Source: Micavibrio_C sp964577255 (GTDB taxonomy: Bacteria > Pseudomonadota > Alphaproteobacteria > Micavibrionales > Micavibrionaceae). Taken from it: DNA of 18,386 bases. The stretch spans positions 1-18,386 of the forward strand of contig CAZNYM010000035.1 of assembly GCA_964577255.1 (NCBI GenBank), in the 5' to 3' direction. Of the stretch, positions 1 through 7,055 are shown one piece after another. The number at the start of each line of letters is the position of its first letter. The first letter of the stretch is position 1. The notes under the pieces are model-generated. The model was given only the letters and a program-made list of their open reading frames with translations. It made no database searches and had not been told where the DNA came from. The position numbers and the translations under genes were made by a program.

Positions 1-214
1 GGCGGGGGATCGACAGAATAGCGAGGATGAGCTTGTGCACGAACAGCACGATCAGAAAAGCGGCGAACAGCGTACATAGCGCCACGCCCGTCTTGATCGT
101 GATATCGTAGCCGAAGGCCGCCAGGCTGATCTCCCCCGGGCGCATGGCGAGCCACACCGCCGCGGCGATGATCGCCGCCGTTTTGATCATGAACCATAAA
201 GTGTGCAGGAACAT
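1..214 (-). CDS. hemY: HemY-family membrane protein, N-terminal part (cut by window edge)
   Basis: Only the first 71 codons lie in the window; the gene continues past the left edge. The visible N-terminus begins MFLHTLWFMIKTAA and has two hydrophobic helices (about residues 6-23 and 43-69). Between them is a short segment with the RPGEISLAAFGYDI pattern typical of the HemY N-terminus, where a W-x(4)-PG-x-V/I-x-L stretch separates the two membrane helices. The start is an ATG preceded at good distance by AAGGAG. It lies 16 nt after the stop of the hemD fusion on the same strand, so it is the last visible gene of the hemC–hemD–hemY operon. This HemY is the TPR-containing inner-membrane protein of enterobacterial and alphaproteobacterial hem operons, not the Bacillus protoporphyrinogen oxidase of the same name. 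Its exact role is not settled. The family call rests on the N-terminus and the synteny only. Confidence 0.8.
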   Translation of the reverse strand, partial: MFLHTLWFMIKTAAIIAAAVWLAMRPGEISLAAFGYDITIKTGVALCTLFAAFLIVLFVHKLILAILSIPR

Positions 215-230
215 GAACGCTCCTTATGCC

Positions 231-2747
231 CTAGGGTTGCGGCGACGACGGCAAAGACGGCCCGGCGGGCAGAATATTGACGCTGCCGGTCGGATCCGAC
301 ACCACATGCCCGGCTGCGTTGCCCACCGCGCCGCTTATATCGTCCAGCAGCGCGCCAACGCCACCGCCCGTCGTATAGGGCGCGCTGCCCGGCGCCTGGA
401 GGCGCGCCGTCACGCGCTCGGTCAGCATCATCTGCACCTTCTGCGCCAGTGCCGTCATCTTGGCCTGATCGATCACCGGCTGCGCAGTGTCGCGCGCGGG
501 TCCCTGGAGGGTTTCAAGTTCGGCGATCGCGCCATTGACGTCGCCCTGATCGAGAAGCGCCTGAGCACGGTCGATGCGGGCCTGGGTGTCTGTGCCGGTG
601 ACAAGTTCACCGTCTTTCTTCACTTGCAGCACATCGTTCAGGCGCGCCTTGGCTTTTTCCTTGAGCGAAACGTCTTCACCCTGCAGCGACGCGACCACGA
701 TCTCGCCGGCCAGGCCGCGCAGCTCGCCTGAAAGCCCGGCGGGCGAAAGCACGCCCTGCTGCGCCTGCGGCGCCAGACGCGTGATGGCATCGTTGAGCGC
801 CGGATCCTCGGGCCCCAGCATCGATTGCAGCAGCGCCAGATCCTGGTCGAACGGCGCGTTGCGGTTGACCGAAGTGCGGAACTGCACCAAGCCCATCAGC
901 AGCGCCGCCGCCTTGAGATCGGTCGGGGAAACGCCTTCGAGCGTCTGGCCCAGCGCGCCCTGCCCGGTCTGCGCCTGCGCGAGCTCGCCGTCGAGCTTGT
1001 CCATGCGACCCTGCAGGCCGCCGACGATGGTGTTGAGCTGCTCGACCGACGCCGCCAGCTTCTGCTGCCCTTCGAGGGTCTGCTGCATCTGGTGCATGCG
1101 GTCGATCAGGGCGGTGAAATCGCCAGAACCGGTGAAGCCTGCGAATTGCTGCTCGAGCCTGCCGAGCCTTTGAGTCATGTCGCCCGCCTGCGGCCCCATC
1201 ACGCTGCCCGCCATGTCGCCGACCTGGCGCGCGAGCGCGGTCGCGCTCTGCTTGGCTTCGACCGCCTGCGCCTTGATGTCGGCGACGGTGGCCGAGAGAT
1301 CTTCCGGCACCAGGCGCTGGAGCAGCGATTGCTTCTGCTCGACCGCCTGCATATTGCCTTCAAGCCGGGCCACTTCGCTTTCCATCGCCGCCAGGCGCGC
1401 GGCGGCTTCGTGGTCGGCGCCGTTCAGGCGCTTTTGCATGCCGGGCCCCAGCAGCACGGCAAATCCCACCGCGGCGGCGGCGATTAGCGCGACAGACACC
1501 AGCGCGCTTTTTCTGACGGCCTGCTTTTCGGCCTGCTTGAGTTTTGTCATCAGCATCTCCTCGGACAGGGACGGCGCGGCGGGCGGTTCTTTCGGCATCT
1601 CTTTCACGGCAATGGAGGACGGGGGCGGCGCGGGCACGACCGGCGGCAGCACCCATTCCTGCGCCGCGGCGGCGGGCGCAACGGGCGCGGCATCGGGTGG
1701 CGGCGGCGTCACGGCCGGCGCGGGGTTAGAAACAGGCGCATCGAGCAGAGTACCGACATCTATATTGTGCTCCTGTGCGGCACGCAGAATGTCGGCACGG
1801 CGACCAGCAGGAATGACGTCGCGCTTTTTCCAGCCCTGCACAGTCGTCACCGGCACTTTCATCTTCGTCGCCATCGGGCGGATGCCGCCGAAGCGGGCGA
1901 TCAGCGCGCCGGCGTTGGCAATCGCCTCGTCGGTGACGATGAACGGCGTGATTTTTTCAGGGATGCTCATAAGCATTGTCTCCGCCGCTGCCGGCACTTC
2001 TTTTTCTTCCGCTCTTTCCCCGACCGGGCGCGCCTCCGGCGTTGCCAGCCGCGCCAGCAGGATTTTCATTCCTTCCTGATCGGGCTGCGGCGCCACGCGC
2101 AGAGCCTCCCAGGGTAGATTCTGCAAAGACTCTACCACCCCATAGGACAGGCACAAGGCTTTCGTTTTCATAAGCTTATCCTTGTCCAGCCCGCCTTCGC
2201 TGAAAAGGCGAACGAAGGATTCGGCCGAACGGCGCGAATAAAACAGAACCGCTTCCACCGCCCCCTGCCGCAGCGCCTCGTAAACGGGCGGCGTAAGGTC
2301 GTTGGCGGGCGCGGCGCGGTAGATCACAAGGCGAACCAGATTGACCCCGGGCAGGTCGAGATCGCGGCTGACCTGTTCGCCGCTGACATAAAGAAGCGGC
2401 CGGGTCTGATCGGTGATACGCCGGCGCAGGAACATCTCCAGGGTCTGGACCGTCCCTGCCGTCCCGGCCACATCGGTGAACCCGGCCTCAATCGCGGCGC
2501 GGGCGGTCGCCTCGCCGACGACGTAGACCGGCCCGCCGCGCCAGCTGGTTTTTTCCGAAAAAATCCTCACCGCATGCCGGCTTGTAAACACGACACCCTG
2601 CAGATCGGCCGGGATGGTCACCGGCGCGTCAACCGGTTCAATACGGAGCGCGGGGGAAGACAGCGGCTCGTAACCACAGCTTTTTATCTCTGCATCCAGG
2701 GCGGCGGAATCTTCATCTGGTCGTATATTAAGTACGTATCGTTTCAT
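231..2747 (-). CDS. hemD: Fusion: uroporphyrinogen-III synthase + HTH-like domain + Mic60/mitofilin-like (COG4223) protein
   Basis: This is a single uninterrupted 838-codon frame. Residues 1-235 look like HemD, which cyclises hydroxymethylbilane to uroporphyrinogen III; the fold signature includes VLNIRPDEDSAALDAEI at the N-terminus, VVFTSRHAV near 52-60, LLYVSGE near 118-124 and a VLFYSRRSAESF segment near 167-178. Residues 272-335 form a compact HTH-like unit (ARFGGIRPMATKMKVPVTT, then VQGWKKRDVIPAGRR). A Pro/Ala-rich linker spans about 340-395. One membrane helix lies at about 413-434, followed by a coiled coil (about 445-595) and a helical C-terminal domain (about 605-780) resembling alphaproteobacterial mitofilin/Mic60. 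In many alphaproteobacteria the Mic60-like gene is a separate ORF between hemD and hemY; here the frames are joined. An ATG at codon 260 (position 1970) may be a second start. The first ATG lies 18 nt after the hemC stop, without a clear ribosome-binding site, so coupling to hemC is likely. Confidence 0.85.
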   Translation of the reverse strand: MKRYVLNIRPDEDSAALDAEIKSCGYEPLSSPALRIEPVDAPVTIPADLQGVVFTSRHAVRIFSEKTSWRGGPVYVVGEATARAAIEAGFTDVAGTAGTVQTLEMFLRRRITDQTRPLLYVSGEQVSRDLDLPGVNLVRLVIYRAAPANDLTPPVYEALRQGAVEAVLFYSRRSAESFVRLFSEGGLDKDKLMKTKALCLSYGVVESLQNLPWEALRVAPQPDQEGMKILLARLATPEARPVGERAEEKEVPAAAETMLMSIPEKITPFIVTDEAIANAGALIARFGGIRPMATKMKVPVTTVQGWKKRDVIPAGRRADILRAAQEHNIDVGTLLDAPVSNPAPAVTPPPPDAAPVAPAAAAQEWVLPPVVPAPPPSSIAVKEMPKEPPAAPSLSEEMLMTKLKQAEKQAVRKSALVSVALIAAAAVGFAVLLGPGMQKRLNGADHEAAARLAAMESEVARLEGNMQAVEQKQSLLQRLVPEDLSATVADIKAQAVEAKQSATALARQVGDMAGSVMGPQAGDMTQRLGRLEQQFAGFTGSGDFTALIDRMHQMQQTLEGQQKLAASVEQLNTIVGGLQGRMDKLDGELAQAQTGQGALGQTLEGVSPTDLKAAALLMGLVQFRTSVNRNAPFDQDLALLQSMLGPEDPALNDAITRLAPQAQQGVLSPAGLSGELRGLAGEIVVASLQGEDVSLKEKAKARLNDVLQVKKDGELVTGTDTQARIDRAQALLDQGDVNGAIAELETLQGPARDTAQPVIDQAKMTALAQKVQMMLTERVTARLQAPGSAPYTTGGGVGALLDDISGAVGNAAGHVVSDPTGSVNILPAGPSLPSSPQP
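1743..1934 (-). other. HTH-like domain inside the hemD/Mic60 fusion
   Basis: Residues 272-335 of the fusion. The order (helix with IARFGG, a helix with MATKMKVPVTTVQGW, then KKRDVIPAGRRADIL and a last helix) follows the Cro/YdaS-like pattern of short HTH units that carry a V-x-x-W-x-x-R-x-x-I-P signature. It sits on the N-terminal side of the membrane helix and so should be cytoplasmic, while the coiled coil would be periplasmic. DNA binding is inferred from the pattern and not shown. Confidence 0.55.
1968..1986 (-). promoter_or_regulatory. Possible internal ribosome-binding site and ATG within the hemD fusion
   Basis: On the minus strand a GCGGAG string lies 9 nt before an in-frame ATG (codon 260, at 1970-1968). 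This falls exactly between the HemD domain and the HTH-like domain. Initiation here would make a 579-aa HTH–membrane–coiled-coil protein separate from HemD. The spacing is acceptable for a Shine-Dalgarno sequence, but a GGAG string in GC-rich DNA can arise by chance. Confidence 0.35.
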
Positions 2748-2765
2748 TTTATAAAATCGGCCTGA

Positions 2766-3695
2766 CTAAAGGATCCCCGGCGGCACGCGGGATTTCAGAC
2801 GCAGCCCGCAGACCTGCCCTAAAGTAACTGAATCGTTTATAGATTCAACTGTTCCCTGCAATTGATCGGAAAAACTTTCCCGGCCGTCAGGCGTCGTCAC
2901 ATTCACACGCAGATCGAGGCGGTTTCCAGCCAGGACGGCATAAGCCCCGACCGGCGTATGGCATGACCCGGAGAGCGCGGCAAGGGCAGCGCGCTCGGCT
3001 GAAACGCAAAGCAGCGTTTCGATATGATTCACCATATTCAGCGGTTCATGAACCGCTGCGTCGGCGGCCTTTGCCTCTATGCCGATGACACCCTGGGCTG
3101 CGGCAGGAAGAAATTCGTCAATCCCATAAACATGGCGCGCCTCATCCATCAGGTTCAGGCGTTCCAGCCCGGCGCAGGCCAGGATGATGGCGTCGATCTG
3201 ACCCGCCTTCATCTTCTCGAGCCGGGTCGTCACATTGCCGCGCAGGACGGTGACGCAGAGGTCGGGCCGGCGCGCCAGAACGAAGGCCTGACGCCGCAGG
3301 CTGGCCGTGCCCACCACCGCCCCGGCCGGCATGTCCTCAAGTCGGGCATGGCGGGCAGAGAGGAAGGCATCGCGCGGATCGGCGCGGGGCAGGACGTGGT
3401 TCACCGCCAGCCCCGGCGGCAGCACGGAGGGCAGATCCTTGAGCGAATGCACCCCGGCATGGACCCGGCCATCCAGGATCGCTTGCTCGATTTCATGGGC
3501 GAATAGCGCCTTGCCGCCCCTGGTGTCGGGCAGGCGGGTCTCCCCCTGCGCGGGGTTCCAGTCGCCGGATGTCTTGATTTCCACGGCCTCGACCGCCAGC
3601 CCCGGCTGGGCTGCGCGCAACGCCGCCCTTACCATCTCTGTCTGTGTCAAAGCCAGCTTCGAACCGCGGGTTCCCAGGCGCAAGGCGGTTATCAT
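2766..3695 (-). CDS. hemC: Porphobilinogen deaminase (hydroxymethylbilane synthase)
   Basis: 309 aa, the usual length of the family. It joins four porphobilinogen molecules into hydroxymethylbilane, the substrate of the HemD domain encoded directly downstream. Visible landmarks are the N-terminal RLGTRGSKLALTQTE, the HSLKDLP loop with catalytic Asp87, PRADPRDAF (103-111), the substrate-binding LRGNVTTRLEKM (151-162), and GSCHTPVGAYA with Cys245 as the dipyrromethane cofactor attachment site. The active site looks complete. The ATG was chosen because it lies directly before the conserved RLGTRGSKLAL strand. It is the first gene of the minus-strand heme operon and is divergent from tsaD across a 63-nt gap, so its promoter must lie in that gap or inside the tsaD start. 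Confidence 0.97.
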   Translation of the reverse strand: MITALRLGTRGSKLALTQTEMVRAALRAAQPGLAVEAVEIKTSGDWNPAQGETRLPDTRGGKALFAHEIEQAILDGRVHAGVHSLKDLPSVLPPGLAVNHVLPRADPRDAFLSARHARLEDMPAGAVVGTASLRRQAFVLARRPDLCVTVLRGNVTTRLEKMKAGQIDAIILACAGLERLNLMDEARHVYGIDEFLPAAAQGVIGIEAKAADAAVHEPLNMVNHIETLLCVSAERAALAALSGSCHTPVGAYAVLAGNRLDLRVNVTTPDGRESFSDQLQGTVESINDSVTLGQVCGLRLKSRVPPGIL

Positions 3696-3758
3696 CGTTG
3701 TAAACGCTCGAAAAATTCTCTGTTCAGGGCCAAACGCGGCCTTTATATCATTGCCCTC
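3696..3758. promoter_or_regulatory. hemC/tsaD divergent intergenic region
   Basis: 63 nt between two divergent starts. For tsaD, a TATCAT hexamer at 3746-3751 (five of six bases of TATAAT) has a weak TTCAGG at 3723-3728 with 17-nt spacing, and lies only 7 nt before the ATG. There is no Shine-Dalgarno sequence, which suggests a leaderless tsaD transcript. No convincing hemC promoter is visible by eye; TATAAA on the minus strand near 3744-3749 is a possible -10 element. Confidence 0.35.
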
Positions 3759-4793
3759 ATGAAAGTCCTAGGGATTGAAACCAGCTGCGACGAGACGGCG
3801 GCGGCGGTCGTGGCCGCCGATGGTAAGATTATGTCCAATCTTGTCCTGAGCCAGATCGAGGAGCACCGCGCCTTCGGCGGCGTGGTACCGGAGATCGCGG
3901 CGCGCGGCCATCTCGACCATCTCGACAAGCTGATCAAAGCCGCGCTTGAAGACGCCGGCCTCGGCTTTGCCGACCTCGACGGCGTCGCCGCCACCTGCGG
4001 CCCGGGCCTGATCGGCGGAGTGATGGTGGGGATGATGGCGGGCAAGGCGATAGCGGCCGCGCACGGCCTGCCCTTCATCGCCGTCAATCATCTCGAGGCG
4101 CACGCCCTCACCCCGCGCCTGAGCGACCGGGTGGAGTTTCCCTACATGCTGCTGCTGGTGTCGGGCGGCCATACCCAGATCCTGATGGCGCGCGATGTCG
4201 GCGATTACCGCCTGCTTGGCAAAACCATCGACGACGCGCTGGGTGAATGCTTCGACAAATCGGCCAAGATCATGGGCCTGCCCTATCCCGGCGGGCCGAA
4301 CCTCGAGAAGATCGCGGACGAATGCGCCGATCCCGCCGCCGCGCGCGCGCGTTTCCCGCTGCCGCAGCCGATGAAGGGCAGGCCGGGCTGCGACATGTCG
4401 TTCTCGGGCCTCAAAACCGCGATGGCGACGCATGTTGAAAAATTTCCGCCTGGCACGATCGCGCGCGCCGATGCCGCCCTGCTCGCCAGCAGCTTCCAGC
4501 AGACCATCGCCGACATTCTCACCGAGCGCGTCGGCCAGGCCTTCCGGATCGAAAGGCCGCCGGCCCTGGTGGTAGCGGGCGGCGTCGCCGCCAACCTGAC
4601 GCTCCGCCGGGCGCTCGAAACGCTGTGCCAGAGCCAGGGCGTGCGCTTTGTCGCCCCCCCCTTGCGGCTTTGTTCGGATAATGCTGCCATGATCGCCTGG
4701 ACCGGGATAGAATATCTGCGGCGCGGGCGGCGCGACCGGCTTGATGTCGCGGCGCGGCCGCGCTGGCCGCTTGAGGAATTGCTTCAGCGCTGA
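3759..4793 (+). CDS. tsaD: tRNA N6-threonylcarbamoyladenosine transferase, TsaD/Gcp/Kae1 family
   Basis: 344 aa, normal family length. TsaD moves the threonylcarbamoyl group from TC-AMP to A37 of ANN-decoding tRNAs, working with TsaB and TsaE (not in this window). Key features are the N-terminal VLGIETSCDETAAAVV phosphate-binding strand, the metal-binding HLEAH motif (His111 and His115), VSGGHTQ (134-140), MSFSGLKTA (213-221), VVAGGVAAN (271-279) and LCSDNAAMIA (304-313). All ATPase-fold motifs look intact. The ATG directly precedes the conserved KVLGIETSCDE. The gene is divergent from hemC, a common alphaproteobacterial arrangement, and normally leads into gpsA. Here an unrelated reversed gene intervenes. 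Its 3' end overlaps that gene by 10 nt within a 14-bp palindrome. Confidence 0.97.
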   Translation: MKVLGIETSCDETAAAVVAADGKIMSNLVLSQIEEHRAFGGVVPEIAARGHLDHLDKLIKAALEDAGLGFADLDGVAATCGPGLIGGVMVGMMAGKAIAAAHGLPFIAVNHLEAHALTPRLSDRVEFPYMLLLVSGGHTQILMARDVGDYRLLGKTIDDALGECFDKSAKIMGLPYPGGPNLEKIADECADPAAARARFPLPQPMKGRPGCDMSFSGLKTAMATHVEKFPPGTIARADAALLASSFQQTIADILTERVGQAFRIERPPALVVAGGVAANLTLRRALETLCQSQGVRFVAPPLRLCSDNAAMIAWTGIEYLRRGRRDRLDVAARPRWPLEELLQR

Positions 4794-4795
4794 AG
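4782..4795. repeat. 14-bp perfect palindrome shared by two convergent gene ends
   Basis: CTTCAGCGCTGAAG reads identically on both strands. On the plus strand it encodes Leu-Gln-Arg-stop of tsaD; on the minus strand it encodes Leu-Gln-Arg-stop of the hypothetical gene. It has no loop and no flanking T-run, so it is not an obvious terminator. Confidence 0.9.
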
Positions 4796-5554
4796 TACGG
4801 GCGCCGGCAGTTCTTCGTAAACGCCGGGTATGGATAAGAAGCGGCTGTGTATTTCGTTGAAGCTTTTATGAACCCCGCCGCGCGGTTGGTTCCATATCAC
4901 ACGCAGGGAAACGCATTCGACTCCGTCTCTATTTTTCTGCTGTCCCCATGTCGTGCTCGCCGCATCCTGCAGGCATTGCGCCACGCTCTCCAGCACCTGC
5001 GCAGGTGTGGCGGGTTCGAAATAGGCCGTCCCCCCTTTGGCGCTGAACCAGCCATGGGTAAACCAGGCACCAGTTTTACTGTCTTCAGAAAAACGATATT
5101 GGGAACTGTTGTCATTGAAATAACGATTGAGGAACGGCAGGTCTTCAGACGCAAGCCCGGCTTCCTCTTTTAACTGATCGACCGCCGACCGCAGCCATCC
5201 GGAATCAAGTTCCGGTATCGAATCGACGATGCACACCATGTCCTCAAGGTCGATCTGGCCGGGAAACCAGACAGACAGTAAGCATTCCTTTTGTTTAAAC
5301 TGGCGGCCGCCCGGGCGAATTTCGCGCGCCACGCCAGGATGGTTGCCGTTATGAGCACGCACCGCTTCGTGAACGAGCCGGGCAATCCCGGTAAAATCGT
5401 CGTCTTGCGGCAAGGGGCTGGCGCGCAGCATGAGGTGAAACATGGTATCGACCGAGCAGAACATCACGCGGCCCAAAGGGCCCTGCGCCGAGGGGTTGCT
5501 GAAGGGCATCAGGGCCGTTTCCGACGAATAGATGGCGCGTTCCCGTTTGATCAT
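4784..5554 (-). CDS. Hypothetical protein, 256 aa, family not recognised
   Basis: An open frame on the strand opposite tsaD and gpsA, filling the gap between them. I do not recognise a family. The protein looks soluble, without a signal peptide or membrane helix, with mixed composition and several Trp/Phe (WFTHGWFSAKGGTAYF near 164-179) that argue for a real folded protein over a shadow frame. Competing plus-strand frames here are short and rich in Arg/His. It overlaps the tsaD 3' end by 10 nt. Base composition looks less GC-rich than in the neighbours. Upstream of the ATG, TTGATT (5584-5589) and TAGAAT (5561-5566) are 17 nt apart, with TAGAAT 6 nt before the ATG, suggesting a leaderless transcript. 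ATG codon 16 is an alternative start. Its position between usually adjacent genes suggests a lineage-specific insertion. Confidence 0.7.
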   Translation of the reverse strand: MIKRERAIYSSETALMPFSNPSAQGPLGRVMFCSVDTMFHLMLRASPLPQDDDFTGIARLVHEAVRAHNGNHPGVAREIRPGGRQFKQKECLLSVWFPGQIDLEDMVCIVDSIPELDSGWLRSAVDQLKEEAGLASEDLPFLNRYFNDNSSQYRFSEDSKTGAWFTHGWFSAKGGTAYFEPATPAQVLESVAQCLQDAASTTWGQQKNRDGVECVSLRVIWNQPRGGVHKSFNEIHSRFLSIPGVYEELPAPVLQR

Positions 5555-5589
5555 GCCGGCATTCTAGGTTAATATTATGAAAAAATCAA
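5555..5589 (-). promoter_or_regulatory. Candidate promoter of the 256-aa hypothetical gene
   Basis: Minus strand: TTGATT (5589-5584), 17-nt spacer, TAGAAT (5566-5561), then GCCGGC and the ATG. It matches the bacterial housekeeping consensus in 4/6 and 5/6 positions. A start about 7 nt after the -10 would fall at the ATG, giving little or no leader. Confidence 0.45.
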
Positions 5590-5658
5590 ATTGGGCTTTG
5601 TGCTTTCTGGCGTAAGCGATTAAAAAGGCTTTCGGAACAAGGCATTCCTGGTGAATAC

Positions 5659-6651
5659 ATGACAACCATCGGCATCATCGGCGCGGGCGCCTGGGGCACG
5701 GCGCTGGCGCAAAGCTTCGCCCGGCACGGCCAGGATGTGATCCTGTGGGCGCGCGACCCGGGCCTGGCCGATACCATCAACACAAGCCGCCGCAATCCGC
5801 TTTATTTGCCCGACATCCCCCTCAACGCCATGATCCGCGCGACGGGAACGCTCGCGCAGGCGGCAAAGGCCGACATCGTCGTGCCGGTCGTGCCGGCCCA
5901 GTATCTGCGCGGTGTGCTGGCGCAAGCATCCTCCGATATCCGTCCCGGCGCGCCGCTTGTCGTCTGCGCCAAGGGGATCGAGCTTGAAACCGGCAAGCTG
6001 ATGAGCCAGGTGACAGCGGAAACCTGCCCCGCCGCGCTGCCCGCGATCCTAAGCGGCCCCAATTTCGCGCACGAGATCGCGCGCGGCCTGCCGGCCGCCG
6101 CCACGCTCGCCTGCGCCGACGGCGAAAAGATCGTGGCGGTGCGCGACGCGCTCGCCAGCCGCGCCTTCCGGCTTTACCTGTCCACCGACATGACCGGCAC
6201 CCAGGTGGGCGGCGCGGTCAAGAACGTCATCGCCATCGCCTGCGGCATCGTGGTCGGGCGGCATATGGGCGAAAACGCGCGCGCCGCCGTGGTCACCCGC
6301 GCCCTGCATGAAATGGCGCGCCTGGCCGAAGCGCTGGGCGGCCGGCGTGAAACGCTGATGGGGCTTTCCGGCATGGGCGACCTGCTGCTGACCTGCTCCT
6401 CCATGTCCTCGCGCAATTTCTCGCTAGGGCATGCCCTTGGTTCCGGCAAAACCCTGGCGGCGATCCTTAAAGAACGTCACGGCGTGACCGAAGGCATCGA
6501 CACCGCCCGCGCCGTTATCACGCTGGCGCGCAGCAAGGGCGTAGACATGCCGCTCTGCGCAGCCGTTGCCCATTGCCTGCAGGACGGCTACGACATCGAC
6601 ACCGCCATCCACGCCCTGCTCGACCGGCCGTTGCAGAACGAGGACGCCTGA
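5659..6651 (+). CDS. gpsA: NAD(P)H-dependent glycerol-3-phosphate dehydrogenase
   Basis: 330 aa, standard length. It reduces dihydroxyacetone phosphate to sn-glycerol-3-phosphate for phospholipid synthesis in the cytoplasm. The Rossmann motif GIIGAGAWGTALA (5-17) binds the cofactor. LSGPNFAHEIARGLPAA (131-147), GGAVKNVIAIACG (184-196) with catalytic Lys188, LSGMGDLLLTC (236-246) and SRNF (251-254) are all present. The ATG is chosen because it directly precedes the conserved TTIGIIGAG strand; GGTGA sits about 4 nt upstream. The stop is 2 nt before the ATG of the EVE-domain gene, so the two are almost certainly cotranscribed and translationally coupled. A weak promoter may lie in 5595-5630, in the gap shared with the divergent hypothetical gene. 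Confidence 0.97.
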   Translation: MTTIGIIGAGAWGTALAQSFARHGQDVILWARDPGLADTINTSRRNPLYLPDIPLNAMIRATGTLAQAAKADIVVPVVPAQYLRGVLAQASSDIRPGAPLVVCAKGIELETGKLMSQVTAETCPAALPAILSGPNFAHEIARGLPAAATLACADGEKIVAVRDALASRAFRLYLSTDMTGTQVGGAVKNVIAIACGIVVGRHMGENARAAVVTRALHEMARLAEALGGRRETLMGLSGMGDLLLTCSSMSSRNFSLGHALGSGKTLAAILKERHGVTEGIDTARAVITLARSKGVDMPLCAAVAHCLQDGYDIDTAIHALLDRPLQNEDA

Positions 6652-6653
6652 GC

Positions 6654-7055
6654 ATGGCCTTCTGGCTGATGAAATCCGAACCCTTCGAATGGTCATGGGA
6701 ACAGCAGGTGAAAGCCGGCACGGCGCCCTGGACCGGCGTGCGCAACTACCAGGCCCGCAACAACATGAAGGCGATGAAAAAGGGCGATCAATGCTTTTTC
6801 TATCACTCCTCCAAGGGGCTCGAGGTTGTGGGCATCGTCGCGGTGGTGAAGGAGCATTACCCCGATCCCGAAGATGAACGCTTCGTGCGCGTCGATGTGA
6901 AGGCGGAGAAGGCGTTCAAGCGCCCGGTGCCGCTCGCGGAGATTAAAGCGCACGCAGGCCTGCAGAATCTCGCGCTCGTGCGCCAGCCGCGCCTCTCCGT
7001 CATACCGGTCGCGCAAAAAGAATGGGACATTCTCTGCAAGATGGGCGGGATATAA
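6654..7055 (+). CDS. EVE domain-containing protein
   Basis: 133 aa from the ATG at 6654, chosen over an upstream in-frame start inside gpsA because it directly precedes the family's AFWLMKSEP signature and has GAGGA about 9 nt before it. Other EVE hallmarks are WTGVRNYQARNNMKAM (26-41), the MKKGDQCFFYHS strand (41-52) and VVGIVAVV (58-65). EVE domains share the PUA-like/YTH fold and bind modified bases in DNA or RNA; the specific ligand here is unknown. Bacterial stand-alone EVE proteins of this size, related to thymocyte nuclear protein 1, are widespread and often found after gpsA in alphaproteobacteria. The gene starts 2 nt after the gpsA stop. Its own stop codon directly abuts the stop of the convergent 497-aa gene. 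Confidence 0.9.
   Translation: MAFWLMKSEPFEWSWEQQVKAGTAPWTGVRNYQARNNMKAMKKGDQCFFYHSSKGLEVVGIVAVVKEHYPDPEDERFVRVDVKAEKAFKRPVPLAEIKAHAGLQNLALVRQPRLSVIPVAQKEWDILCKMGGI

Noticed and set aside
1177..2079. Plus-strand open frame opposite the hemD/Mic60 fusion
   Set aside because: Ser/Ala/Gly-rich low-complexity product, mirror of the Ala/Pro/Gln-rich coding strand; no ribosome-binding site.
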